Of a DNA stretch of 64,000 nucleotides, positions 8,398-15,605 are shown one piece after another. Source of the DNA: JAGTVG01 sp963699805 (GTDB taxonomy: Bacteria; Bacteroidota; Bacteroidia; Cytophagales; Cyclobacteriaceae); NCBI GenBank assembly GCA_963699805.1, contig CAVOVH010000009.1, positions 62,001-126,000 on the forward strand, written 5' to 3'. The position numbers and the translations under genes were made by a program. Numbering within the stretch: the stretch's first letter is position 1; each line of letters starts with the position of its first letter. Under the pieces are notes generated by a model. The model was not told where the DNA came from, ran no database searches, and was given only the letters and a program-made list of their open reading frames with translations.

Positions 8398-9439
8398 GGA
8401 GTTGGTGCGGCCCCACATTCTCCAACTTACTCCCTATTCATCGGCCAGGGATGAGTTCTCGGGAAAAAATGGGATTTTTCTGGACGCCAATGAGAATGCA
8501 TTTGGATCTGTAATAGCTGAAACTTTCAACCGGTATCCCGACCCCTACCAACTCGAGTTGAAACAGAAACTTTCTCGGATCAAAAAAATTTCACCGGAAC
8601 AGATCTTTCTGGGAAATGGAAGTGATGAACCCATTGACCTGATAATCAGAATGTTTTGTGCCCCAGGTCAAGATAATGTCATCGTCATGCCACCTACTTA
8701 CGATATGTATGCCGTATCGGCAACTATCCATGAAGCAGAAGTACGGAGAGTACCACTGACGGCTGTTTATGAAATAAATGTGGAAGCTATTTTCCGGAAA
8801 ATTGATGCTAACACCAAGCTTATTTTCATCTGTTCTCCAAATAATCCAACGGGAAATAGTTACAACCGGAAAAGTATCGAACAGATTCTTGATCATTTTG
8901 ACGGGATCACGGTCATTGATGAAGCTTATATTGATTTTTCCAGGTCGGAGAGTCTTTTAGGTAAATTGGACCAGTATGAAAACCTGATCATCCTCCAGAC
9001 ATTGAGTAAGGCCTGGGGATTGGCGGGTTTGCGCCTGGGTATTGCCTATGCGCAAAAGAATATCATCAAAATCCTTAACAAAATAAAATTTCCATATAAT
9101 ATCAATGATGCAACCCAGAAACTGGTTTTGGAAGCATTGAATTTTAAAAACCGGAAAGATGAAATGGTGAAAGCCATTCTGGATCAACGTTCTTTTCTTG
9201 AAAAAGAATTGAAAAAACTAGCTATCGTGGAGGAAATTTATCCTTCAGACGCCAACTTTCTGCTCATACGTTTTAAGGATGCCTCCCAGGTCTTTCAATA
9301 TCTGCTTGGGAAAAATATCATTGTTAGAAACAGATCAAAACTCGTATTGTGTGAAAATGCTTTGCGGATCACTGTCGGAACACCAGAAGAAAATGCTGTC
9401 TTGATCAGTCAATTGAAAAAATTCGAAGAGGAGTTATGA
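8384..9439 (+). CDS. hisC: Histidinol-phosphate aminotransferase
   Basis: PLP-dependent fold-type I aminotransferase converting imidazole-acetol phosphate and glutamate to histidinol phosphate. Seen: FLDANENAFGS at the N-terminus, FLGNGSDEPIDLI, CSPNNPTGN, VIDEAYIDFS and the PLP lysine in QTLSKAWGLAGLRLG. The length of 351 is normal. The start lies inside the hisD end (14-bp overlap) and the end overlaps hisB by 4 bp (ATGA). The pathway position follows from the operon; the enzyme class is clear from the motifs. Confidence 0.96.
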   Translation: MKKLEELVRPHILQLTPYSSARDEFSGKNGIFLDANENAFGSVIAETFNRYPDPYQLELKQKLSRIKKISPEQIFLGNGSDEPIDLIIRMFCAPGQDNVIVMPPTYDMYAVSATIHEAEVRRVPLTAVYEINVEAIFRKIDANTKLIFICSPNNPTGNSYNRKSIEQILDHFDGITVIDEAYIDFSRSESLLGKLDQYENLIILQTLSKAWGLAGLRLGIAYAQKNIIKILNKIKFPYNINDATQKLVLEALNFKNRKDEMVKAILDQRSFLEKELKKLAIVEEIYPSDANFLLIRFKDASQVFQYLLGKNIIVRNRSKLVLCENALRITVGTPEENAVLISQLKKFEEEL

Positions 9440-10533
9440 AAAGAGTACTATTTATTGACCGGGATGGAACCATCATCCATGAACCTGAAGATGATATGCA
9501 GGTGGATTCACTTGAAAAATTATCCTTCATCCCCATGGTGATTTCCAGCCTTCAGAAAATCAGGAGGATGACTGATTTTGAATTCGTTATGGTTTCCAAC
9601 CAGGATGGCCTGGGAACTCCTTCCTATCCGGAAGAAACCTTCTGGCCGGCACACCTGAAAATGCTGGAGATCCTGAAGGGAGAAGGCATTGAATTCCAGG
9701 CGATTCATATTGACCCATCCTTTGAACATGAAAACTCCCCCAACCGTAAACCCGGAACGGGAATGCTGAAGGAATATTTTAATGGTTCGTATGACCTTGC
9801 CAATTCCTATGTGATTGGTGACCGTCTTACGGATGTGGAACTGGCAAAAAACCTTGGATCGAAAGCCATCTTATACGGAGATAAAAAATCCGGGGAGGCT
9901 GTTCTCAATACCGATGACTGGGAAAAGATCAGTCATTTCCTGATCTTCTGCCAGAGAACAGCTCAAGTAATAAGAAAAACCCGTGAAACCGATGTGACGA
10001 TCGAACTAAACCTGGATGGCAATGGGAATACAGAGATAAAAACCGGACTTGGTTTTTTTGACCATATGCTGGATCAGATCAGTAAACACGGAGACATCGA
10101 TTTAAAGATCATGGTAAAAGGAGATCTGCATGTGGATGAACATCATACGATAGAAGATACCGGCATAGCATTGGGTGAAGCATTTACCAAGGCGCTGAAA
10201 GACAAAAAAGGGATTCAGCGTTACGGATTCTTACTGCCAATGGATGATGCGCTGGCCCAAGTGGCCATTGATTTCGGAGGAAGGGCATGGTTGGAATGGG
10301 ATGCTTCCTTCAAGCGGGAAAAGATCGGTGATATGCCCACAGAAATGTTCTATCATTTTTTTAAATCCTTTGCCGATCATGCCAAGTGCAATCTGAACAT
10401 AAAAGTGACCGGAGAAAACGAGCACCACCAGATAGAATCAATTTTCAAGGCTTTCGCCAAGTCGATAAAAATGGCGGTTAAAAGACAAGAAGAAGGATTT
10501 AACCGAATACCAAGTACCAAAGGAACCCTCTGA
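9436..10533 (+). CDS. hisB: Bifunctional histidinol-phosphatase / IGP dehydratase
   Basis: Two enzymes in one chain. Residues about 1-165 form a HAD phosphatase (FIDRDGTIIHEP with two catalytic Asp, VSNQDGLGTP, GDRLTDVELAKNLG). Residues about 175-365 form imidazoleglycerol-phosphate dehydratase (GFFDHMLDQISKHGDIDL, DEHHTIEDTGIALGEA, DHAKCNLNI, EHHQIESIFKAFA), whose His/Glu clusters bind two Mn ions. The fused form is found in enterobacteria and Bacteroidota. It is the last gene of this his group: the next gene is convergent and only 2 bp away, so hisH, hisA, hisF and hisI are not here. Confidence 0.97.
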   Translation: MKRVLFIDRDGTIIHEPEDDMQVDSLEKLSFIPMVISSLQKIRRMTDFEFVMVSNQDGLGTPSYPEETFWPAHLKMLEILKGEGIEFQAIHIDPSFEHENSPNRKPGTGMLKEYFNGSYDLANSYVIGDRLTDVELAKNLGSKAILYGDKKSGEAVLNTDDWEKISHFLIFCQRTAQVIRKTRETDVTIELNLDGNGNTEIKTGLGFFDHMLDQISKHGDIDLKIMVKGDLHVDEHHTIEDTGIALGEAFTKALKDKKGIQRYGFLLPMDDALAQVAIDFGGRAWLEWDASFKREKIGDMPTEMFYHFFKSFADHAKCNLNIKVTGENEHHQIESIFKAFAKSIKMAVKRQEEGFNRIPSTKGTL

Positions 10534-10535
10534 AC

Positions 10536-11093
10536 CTATCCCGTGCTTACATATTTAAATTTCGACATCTGTGAGGCTGTGGCAATCCCGACAATGGCCC
10601 CCAGCATATGTGATTCCCATGAGACACCTTCCTGAAGCGGTAATACCCCATATATAAGGGAGCCGTAAAGGATCAAGATAATGATGGATATAAAAAGGGA
10701 TCTGAAATCTTTCTTGAAGATACCGAATGAAATGAGAAAAGCGGCCAATCCGTATACGAGTCCGCTGGCACCGATATGATAGGATGGTCTCGCGAAGATC
10801 CAGACCAGTATATTTGTAAAAAAATAACATTGGAAAAATACCTGGCGGGCAATGCGATCATAAAACATAAACAGAATGGTGCCAAGAAATAAAAGAGGCA
10901 GCGTGTTGGAAATCAGATGAACCAGGCTTCCATGGATCATGGGGGCAAAAAGAATCCCTATCATGCCAGTGAAGGTCCTGGGATAGATCCCGAGGAGTGC
11001 CAGATCAAAATGGATCGTCGTACTCAGGATATAAGCTGCCCAGATGATAAAAACCAACCGGAAAGGAATTGCAAAACTTTCTCCAAGCCGCAT
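10536..11093 (-). CDS. Rhomboid family intramembrane serine protease
   Basis: A 185-residue membrane protein with about six hydrophobic segments. The catalytic dyad is visible: Ser about 110 in HIGASGLVYG and His about 162 in SWESHMLGAIVG; the oxyanion-side motif HGSLVHLISN precedes it. Family members cleave transmembrane segments of other membrane proteins; the substrate is unknown. It lies 11 bp downstream of the gene at 11105 on the same strand and is probably cotranscribed with it. Its stop codon is 2 bp from the hisB stop, leaving no room for a terminator between them. Confidence 0.9.
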   Translation of the reverse strand: MRLGESFAIPFRLVFIIWAAYILSTTIHFDLALLGIYPRTFTGMIGILFAPMIHGSLVHLISNTLPLLFLGTILFMFYDRIARQVFFQCYFFTNILVWIFARPSYHIGASGLVYGLAAFLISFGIFKKDFRSLFISIIILILYGSLIYGVLPLQEGVSWESHMLGAIVGIATASQMSKFKYVSTG

Positions 11094-11104
11094 TGAGAAC
11101 TTTT

Positions 11105-11575
11105 TTATTTATATTTTGCCGGATCCTTGATCATTTTCAGATCCATTAACTTCTGTTCATGAGGATCGATGGTCATATATCCCAGGATCCCTCCAGAGGC
11201 AGTGGCGATGCGCTTGGCAATATCTTTAATGCTTTCATAAAACTGGATCGCAAAGGTTCTGTCCAGTTTGGGTAAGATTTTATTGAGTTTTTCCAACTCA
11301 GCAATGACGATGGGATTCCTCTTGATCGCTTTGCTGGGAAGTGAATCGATTTCATCTGACAATTTAACATCATAATTTTCACCAACGATCCTGTAGAAAT
11401 CCTTCAGGATTTCCCTGGATTTTGAAAGTTTGAGTTTTGCCAGATCGATGGCTTCCTTGATTTCTTTTTTATCAAATTTATCATCCGCACCTGCAATCAG
11501 AATGGAAACCAGGATGGGAGCGCGAAACATTACCTGTCTTTCCTCTTCCTGCAAAACAGAAAAAAAACTATTCAT
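11105..11575 (-). CDS. TerB-like helical hypothetical protein
   Basis: A 156-residue, mostly helical cytoplasmic protein without signal or membrane segments. The segment ILIAGADDKFDKKEIKEAI resembles the TerB/DjlA pattern (A-D-G/D-x-F-x-x-E-E), a small helical bundle sometimes linked to metal binding at the membrane. This is my inference from pattern alone. The protein precedes the rhomboid gene by 11 bp on the same strand and was probably cotranscribed with it. No catalytic motif is evident. Confidence 0.6.
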   Translation of the reverse strand: MNSFFSVLQEEERQVMFRAPILVSILIAGADDKFDKKEIKEAIDLAKLKLSKSREILKDFYRIVGENYDVKLSDEIDSLPSKAIKRNPIVIAELEKLNKILPKLDRTFAIQFYESIKDIAKRIATASGGILGYMTIDPHEQKLMDLKMIKDPAKYK

Positions 11576-11622
11576 ACCCGTTTTGTTTTGAATCGTGCAA
11601 AATATAATAATTCATGCGATTA

Positions 11623-12639
11623 TCAATTTTTTTTGATGATAAATTTAAAATAGACTGGCAGATGGTCTGAGATTTCTGGAGATTCTCTGAGCACTTCAAA
11701 AGACACGGGCAGAATTTTTTCATTGTAAAAAACATAGTCGATCATCTCCGTGGGATGCCTGCTGTCATACGTATAAAATTTCATGGGGTCTAACATGTAA
11801 TCATCTTCATCTACGCTCATCCGGATTCCTTTGATCGAAAGCAGGGTCTGGATCGTATTTTCATCATGATTCTGAACATCATGAAAGGGTGGATGGCTAT
11901 TAAAATCACCTATCAATAGGAGCGGGAAACGATCAATATAATGGGAAACGATTTCCTTTAGAATGCTAGCCTGTGTTTCCCGGGTCTGTTGGTCAAATGC
12001 TTCCAGATGAACATTGAGAATGATCAATATCTGCCCTTGCACTTCCATTTCCACCACCTGGATGAGCCGGTCAAGGTAAAAGGCATTATAGAAAAATGGA
12101 TTACCTTCCGGTTTTGGCAGCACAATTCTCTTATTCGATAAGACAGGATATTCACTCAGAATGGCCTGGCCGGAAATGAGTTTACCAAAATGGTACCTGA
12201 TAGGCCAGTATGGAAAAGGTACATATCTTTTATCCCAGTTTACGACATAAGCGCCATAGGAAAATCCAGTATGATTTGCGATCGAATCCACCTGGTTCAT
12301 ATAATATGACCTTTTCGCCATGTAATCTATCTCCTGAAAGCCAATGAAGGCAGGGGCCTGATCCCGGAAAAGTTCAATGGCCTGATCAAGGTTGCTCTTG
12401 AAAAAATCCTTATCAGGACGTACGGGTAAATTGTTGGTCATCCCGCATAAATATCCTATATTAAACGAAATTATACTCAAGGTATCCTGAACAGGTAGAG
12501 ATGAGCCTGTATCATAATTTTTTACCTGAGCATATTCAAGGGTTGTAAGATTGGATGATCCGGCCCAGAAATAAAATACAATAATGGCGATGAAGATCAA
12601 TGCTAAAAAAACCATGCCGTACCGGATAAAACGTTTCAT
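11623..12639 (-). CDS. Membrane-anchored endonuclease/exonuclease/phosphatase protein
   Basis: A 338-residue protein of the EEP superfamily (DNase I/sphingomyelinase fold). One N-terminal membrane helix (about 7-27, MVFLALIFIAIIVFYFWA) anchors it with the catalytic domain outside the cytoplasm. Seen: LSIISFNIGYL, the metal-binding Glu in FIGFQEIDYM, ILNVHLEAFD, LLLIGDFNSHPPF and the terminal catalytic His in ISDHLPVYF. The substrate could be phosphodiesters in lipids or nucleic acids; family membership does not decide this. It is a separate minus-strand gene, divergent from the NtrC-type regulator. Confidence 0.85.
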   Translation of the reverse strand: MKRFIRYGMVFLALIFIAIIVFYFWAGSSNLTTLEYAQVKNYDTGSSLPVQDTLSIISFNIGYLCGMTNNLPVRPDKDFFKSNLDQAIELFRDQAPAFIGFQEIDYMAKRSYYMNQVDSIANHTGFSYGAYVVNWDKRYVPFPYWPIRYHFGKLISGQAILSEYPVLSNKRIVLPKPEGNPFFYNAFYLDRLIQVVEMEVQGQILIILNVHLEAFDQQTRETQASILKEIVSHYIDRFPLLLIGDFNSHPPFHDVQNHDENTIQTLLSIKGIRMSVDEDDYMLDPMKFYTYDSRHPTEMIDYVFYNEKILPVSFEVLRESPEISDHLPVYFKFIIKKN

Positions 12640-12722
12640 GACTATAAAATGAATTTATTAATTTCTTTAATTATCAATATTTTTTACAATATTTACCTCG
12701 ATTAAAAAATAATAAAATTATT

Positions 12723-14075
12723 ATGCCAGCCGAAAATCCGGTCAAAATTTATATAGTGGAGGATGACCCGATGTACTTGAAATATCTGGATCATATCATC
12801 AGTCTGAATCCTGATCATGAAATCAAAAAATTCGGCACCGGGAATTCGCTCCTTGCAGCAATACACGAAATACCTTCGATTATTACCCTGGATTATACAC
12901 TTCCGGATATTTCCGGAGAAGAAGTTTTGAAACAGGTAAAAGAATTTGATCCGAATATTCCGGTCATCATCATCAGCGGGCAACAGGAAGTCGGGATTGC
13001 CGTTCAATTGCTGAAACTCGGCGCCTATGACTACATCATGAAGGATGAGGAAACCAAGGAACGGTTGAATTACGCAATCACTAATGCCAAAAGGAATGTA
13101 CAACTGGTCAATGAACTGAATACCCTGAAGAAGGAAATCTCTTCAAAATATGAGTTCGAAAAAAGCATTGTAGGCAATTCGCCGGCCATGAAACAGGTAT
13201 TTGAACTCATGCAGAAAGCAGTGAATACCAATATCACAGTATCCATTACCGGTGAAACAGGTACCGGGAAAGAACTTGTCGCCAAGGCCATTCACTATAA
13301 TTCAAAAAGAAGAAATAATGCCTATATTCCGGTAAATATTGCCGCAGTACCAAGGGAATTAATAGAGAGTGAATTATTCGGACATGAAAAAGGATCCTTC
13401 ACCGGGGCAATTTCCAGGAGGATCGGGAAATTTGAAGAGGCAAGTGGGGGGACCATCTTCCTGGATGAGATCGCAGAAATGGACCTGAATCTTCAGGCCA
13501 AATTGTTAAGGGTGATTCAGGAAAAGGAGGTAACCCGGGTGGGTGGAAACCAGATCATACCTGTTGATGTACGGATCCTCGTCGCCTCCCATAAGGATTT
13601 ATCAAAAGAAGTAAAAAATGGGAATTTCCGGGAGGACCTTTATTACCGGTTGCTTGGATTGCCCATCAATTTACCTCCATTACGGGATCGGGGAACTGAT
13701 ATCCTGATCCTTGCCAAACATTTTCTGGATATGTTCTCCACTGAAAATGAAATGGGAAAAATGACCATCTCTGGTCAGGCACAGGATAAATTGATTAAAT
13801 ATTCTTATCCGGGGAACGTAAGGGAATTAAAATCAATCATAGAACTGGCAGCAGTTATGGCCAATGGCCTGGAAATTGTTACCGATGATATTAACTTTCC
13901 CAGTGTTAGAAATGAAGACAGATTCACCTATGAAGAACTTACTTTAAAAGACTACAACCATCGGATCATCGATTACTTCTTAAATAAATACAATCAGGAT
14001 GTGCTGAAGGTTGCGGATGTGCTGGATATTGGAAAATCAACCATCTATAGATATTTAAAAGAAAAAGAAGAATAG
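12723..14075 (+). CDS. NtrC-type sigma-54-dependent response regulator
   Basis: A 450-residue activator with a receiver domain (about 8-120; phospho-acceptor Asp57 in TLDYTLPD, Lys107 in YIMKDE), an AAA+ domain (about 148-380; Walker A GETGTGKE at 177-184, the sigma-54 loop GSFTGA at 224-229, Walker B GGTIFLDEI) and a C-terminal Fis-type helix-turn-helix (DVLKVADVLDIGKSTIYRYL). It activates sigma-54 promoters when phosphorylated. The next gene, an Hpt protein 25 bp downstream, is its likely phosphodonor or modulator. A receiver-cyclase and a TPR kinase converge from the other side, so a shared pathway is plausible. Confidence 0.95.
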   Translation: MPAENPVKIYIVEDDPMYLKYLDHIISLNPDHEIKKFGTGNSLLAAIHEIPSIITLDYTLPDISGEEVLKQVKEFDPNIPVIIISGQQEVGIAVQLLKLGAYDYIMKDEETKERLNYAITNAKRNVQLVNELNTLKKEISSKYEFEKSIVGNSPAMKQVFELMQKAVNTNITVSITGETGTGKELVAKAIHYNSKRRNNAYIPVNIAAVPRELIESELFGHEKGSFTGAISRRIGKFEEASGGTIFLDEIAEMDLNLQAKLLRVIQEKEVTRVGGNQIIPVDVRILVASHKDLSKEVKNGNFREDLYYRLLGLPINLPPLRDRGTDILILAKHFLDMFSTENEMGKMTISGQAQDKLIKYSYPGNVRELKSIIELAAVMANGLEIVTDDINFPSVRNEDRFTYEELTLKDYNHRIIDYFLNKYNQDVLKVADVLDIGKSTIYRYLKEKEE

Positions 14076-14100
14076 AATCTGCACCCTGAATGACAATCTC

Positions 14101-14454
14101 ATGAATGATAAAATTATTGATCTGACCTATCTGGATTCTATCAGTGAAGAGGACCTGGAATTTAAAAAAGATATGATAGAAACCTTTCTTGCCAATACTC
14201 CTGTTTATCTTTCTGAAATGAAAACCAGTCTAGCGCAAAAAGACTGGAAGAAGATAGGGGACATAGCCCATTCCATCAAACCTTCTTTCACCTTAATGGG
14301 GATGAATGAAAACAAGGAAGCCTTATTAAAAATCGAGGAATATGGCAGGAATCTGAAAAATACCAAAAAAATACCCGATCTGATACAAGAACTGGAAATC
14401 ATTATCAACCGGGCGATTACAGAACTTAATAAGGAATTGGATGAAATGGGCTAG
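14101..14454 (+). CDS. Stand-alone histidine phosphotransfer (Hpt) protein
   Basis: A 117-residue four-helix Hpt domain. The phosphorylatable His sits in DIAHSIKPSFTLMGM, matching the family pattern A-H-x-L/I-K-[GP]-[SA]. No other domain is attached. It follows the NtrC-type regulator by 25 bp and overlaps the stop of the convergent receiver-cyclase gene by 4 bp. A free Hpt protein normally moves phosphate between receiver domains. Two receiver proteins flank it, which suggests a multistep phosphorelay (inference). Confidence 0.9.
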   Translation: MNDKIIDLTYLDSISEEDLEFKKDMIETFLANTPVYLSEMKTSLAQKDWKKIGDIAHSIKPSFTLMGMNENKEALLKIEEYGRNLKNTKKIPDLIQELEIIINRAITELNKELDEMG

Positions 14455-15545
14455 TATTGTTTCAATCCAATAACCTCGTAAACCTGCATCCTTCCCTTTT
14501 TACCTTTCAGTTCTACTGGTCCCCACGAATTGGCTTCGATCATGTCTTTTACAGGATCGTAGACCGTTTCGCTGATCAGGATCGAATTGGGATTATATTT
14601 TGAGAGCATTTCAATCCTTTTCCCGGTATTTACCGTATCTCCTGTCACTGAATAATCGATCCTGTCTTCTGAACCCAGATTCCCCGCGATTACATCGCCA
14701 TAATTGATGCCAATCCCAAACTGAATTTCAGTCTGAAATTTGTCGCGGTAAAGATTATTCAGCACCTGCAATTTTTCCCGCATTTCCAACGCACATAAAA
14801 CGGCACTCTGCTCAGGATTGGGAAGAATTTCCGGAGCACCGAAAATAGCAAAAATCTCATCCCCGACGTATTGATTTACAATCCCATTGTATTTTTTGAT
14901 CGGTTCAGACATTATTGAATAATAAGTATTCAAATAGGAAACCACCTCTTTAGGTGACTGCTCTTCACTGATCTGCGTGAATTTCCGGAGATCACAGAAG
15001 AGTACGGCGATTTTTCGCAATTCCCCTTCAAGAATTGTCTCCTCAGCATTTTCGAGGGATTTTTTGACTACTTGTTCCGGGACATAGCGCATGAACAGTT
15101 TGAGGGTCCGTTCGAGTTCGCTCACCTTGTTTTGTAGATCCAGGACCAGGTGTTTGTTCTTTAACTGTAATTTATAGACCTGCTTCGAATTTTCAATGGC
15201 GATCCTTAACTCCGTTTCGTCCCAGGGTTTGCTGATATATCTGAAGATCTGACCCGTATTGATGGAGCTGATGATAGCATCGATATCGCTATATCCAGTC
15301 AGGACGATCCTGATTATATCAGGATATTCAGGAATGATTTTTTCAAGAAATTCCACCCCGGTCATGCCGGGCATTCGCTGATCTGTGATAATCAGATGAA
15401 TGTCTTCCTCTTTCAATAAATTGAGTGCCTCTTCCCCGCTGATGGCCGTATAGATATTGAAATCCCTTCTGAACACCGCTTTAAACGATATTAGATTCTG
15501 CTCCTCATCATCTACATACAGGATGTTGAACGATTTGTCACTCAT
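14451..15545 (-). CDS. Receiver domain - class III nucleotide cyclase
   Basis: A 364-residue cytoplasmic protein. Receiver domain 1-120 (Asp55 in IITDQRMPG, Lys107 in YISKPW), helical coiled-coil linker about 120-170, class III adenylate/guanylate cyclase domain about 175-360. Metal-binding aspartates are present (LFCDLRKFT, about Asp185; QYVGDEIFAIFG, about Asp229) and so are the transition-state Asn and Arg (DTVNTGKRIE). The position just before YVGD, usually a base-selecting Lys, is Gln225, so nucleotide specificity is uncertain. It is 60 bp downstream of the TPR kinase and is probably its output. It may make cAMP in response to phosphorylation. Confidence 0.9.
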   Translation of the reverse strand: MSDKSFNILYVDDEEQNLISFKAVFRRDFNIYTAISGEEALNLLKEEDIHLIITDQRMPGMTGVEFLEKIIPEYPDIIRIVLTGYSDIDAIISSINTGQIFRYISKPWDETELRIAIENSKQVYKLQLKNKHLVLDLQNKVSELERTLKLFMRYVPEQVVKKSLENAEETILEGELRKIAVLFCDLRKFTQISEEQSPKEVVSYLNTYYSIMSEPIKKYNGIVNQYVGDEIFAIFGAPEILPNPEQSAVLCALEMREKLQVLNNLYRDKFQTEIQFGIGINYGDVIAGNLGSEDRIDYSVTGDTVNTGKRIEMLSKYNPNSILISETVYDPVKDMIEANSWGPVELKGKKGRMQVYEVIGLKQY

Positions 15546-15605
15546 GAATTCCCCTCTTTTTTCTAAATATCAACCTTTTACTACATATTATTCTTTTCCA
15601 CGCCC

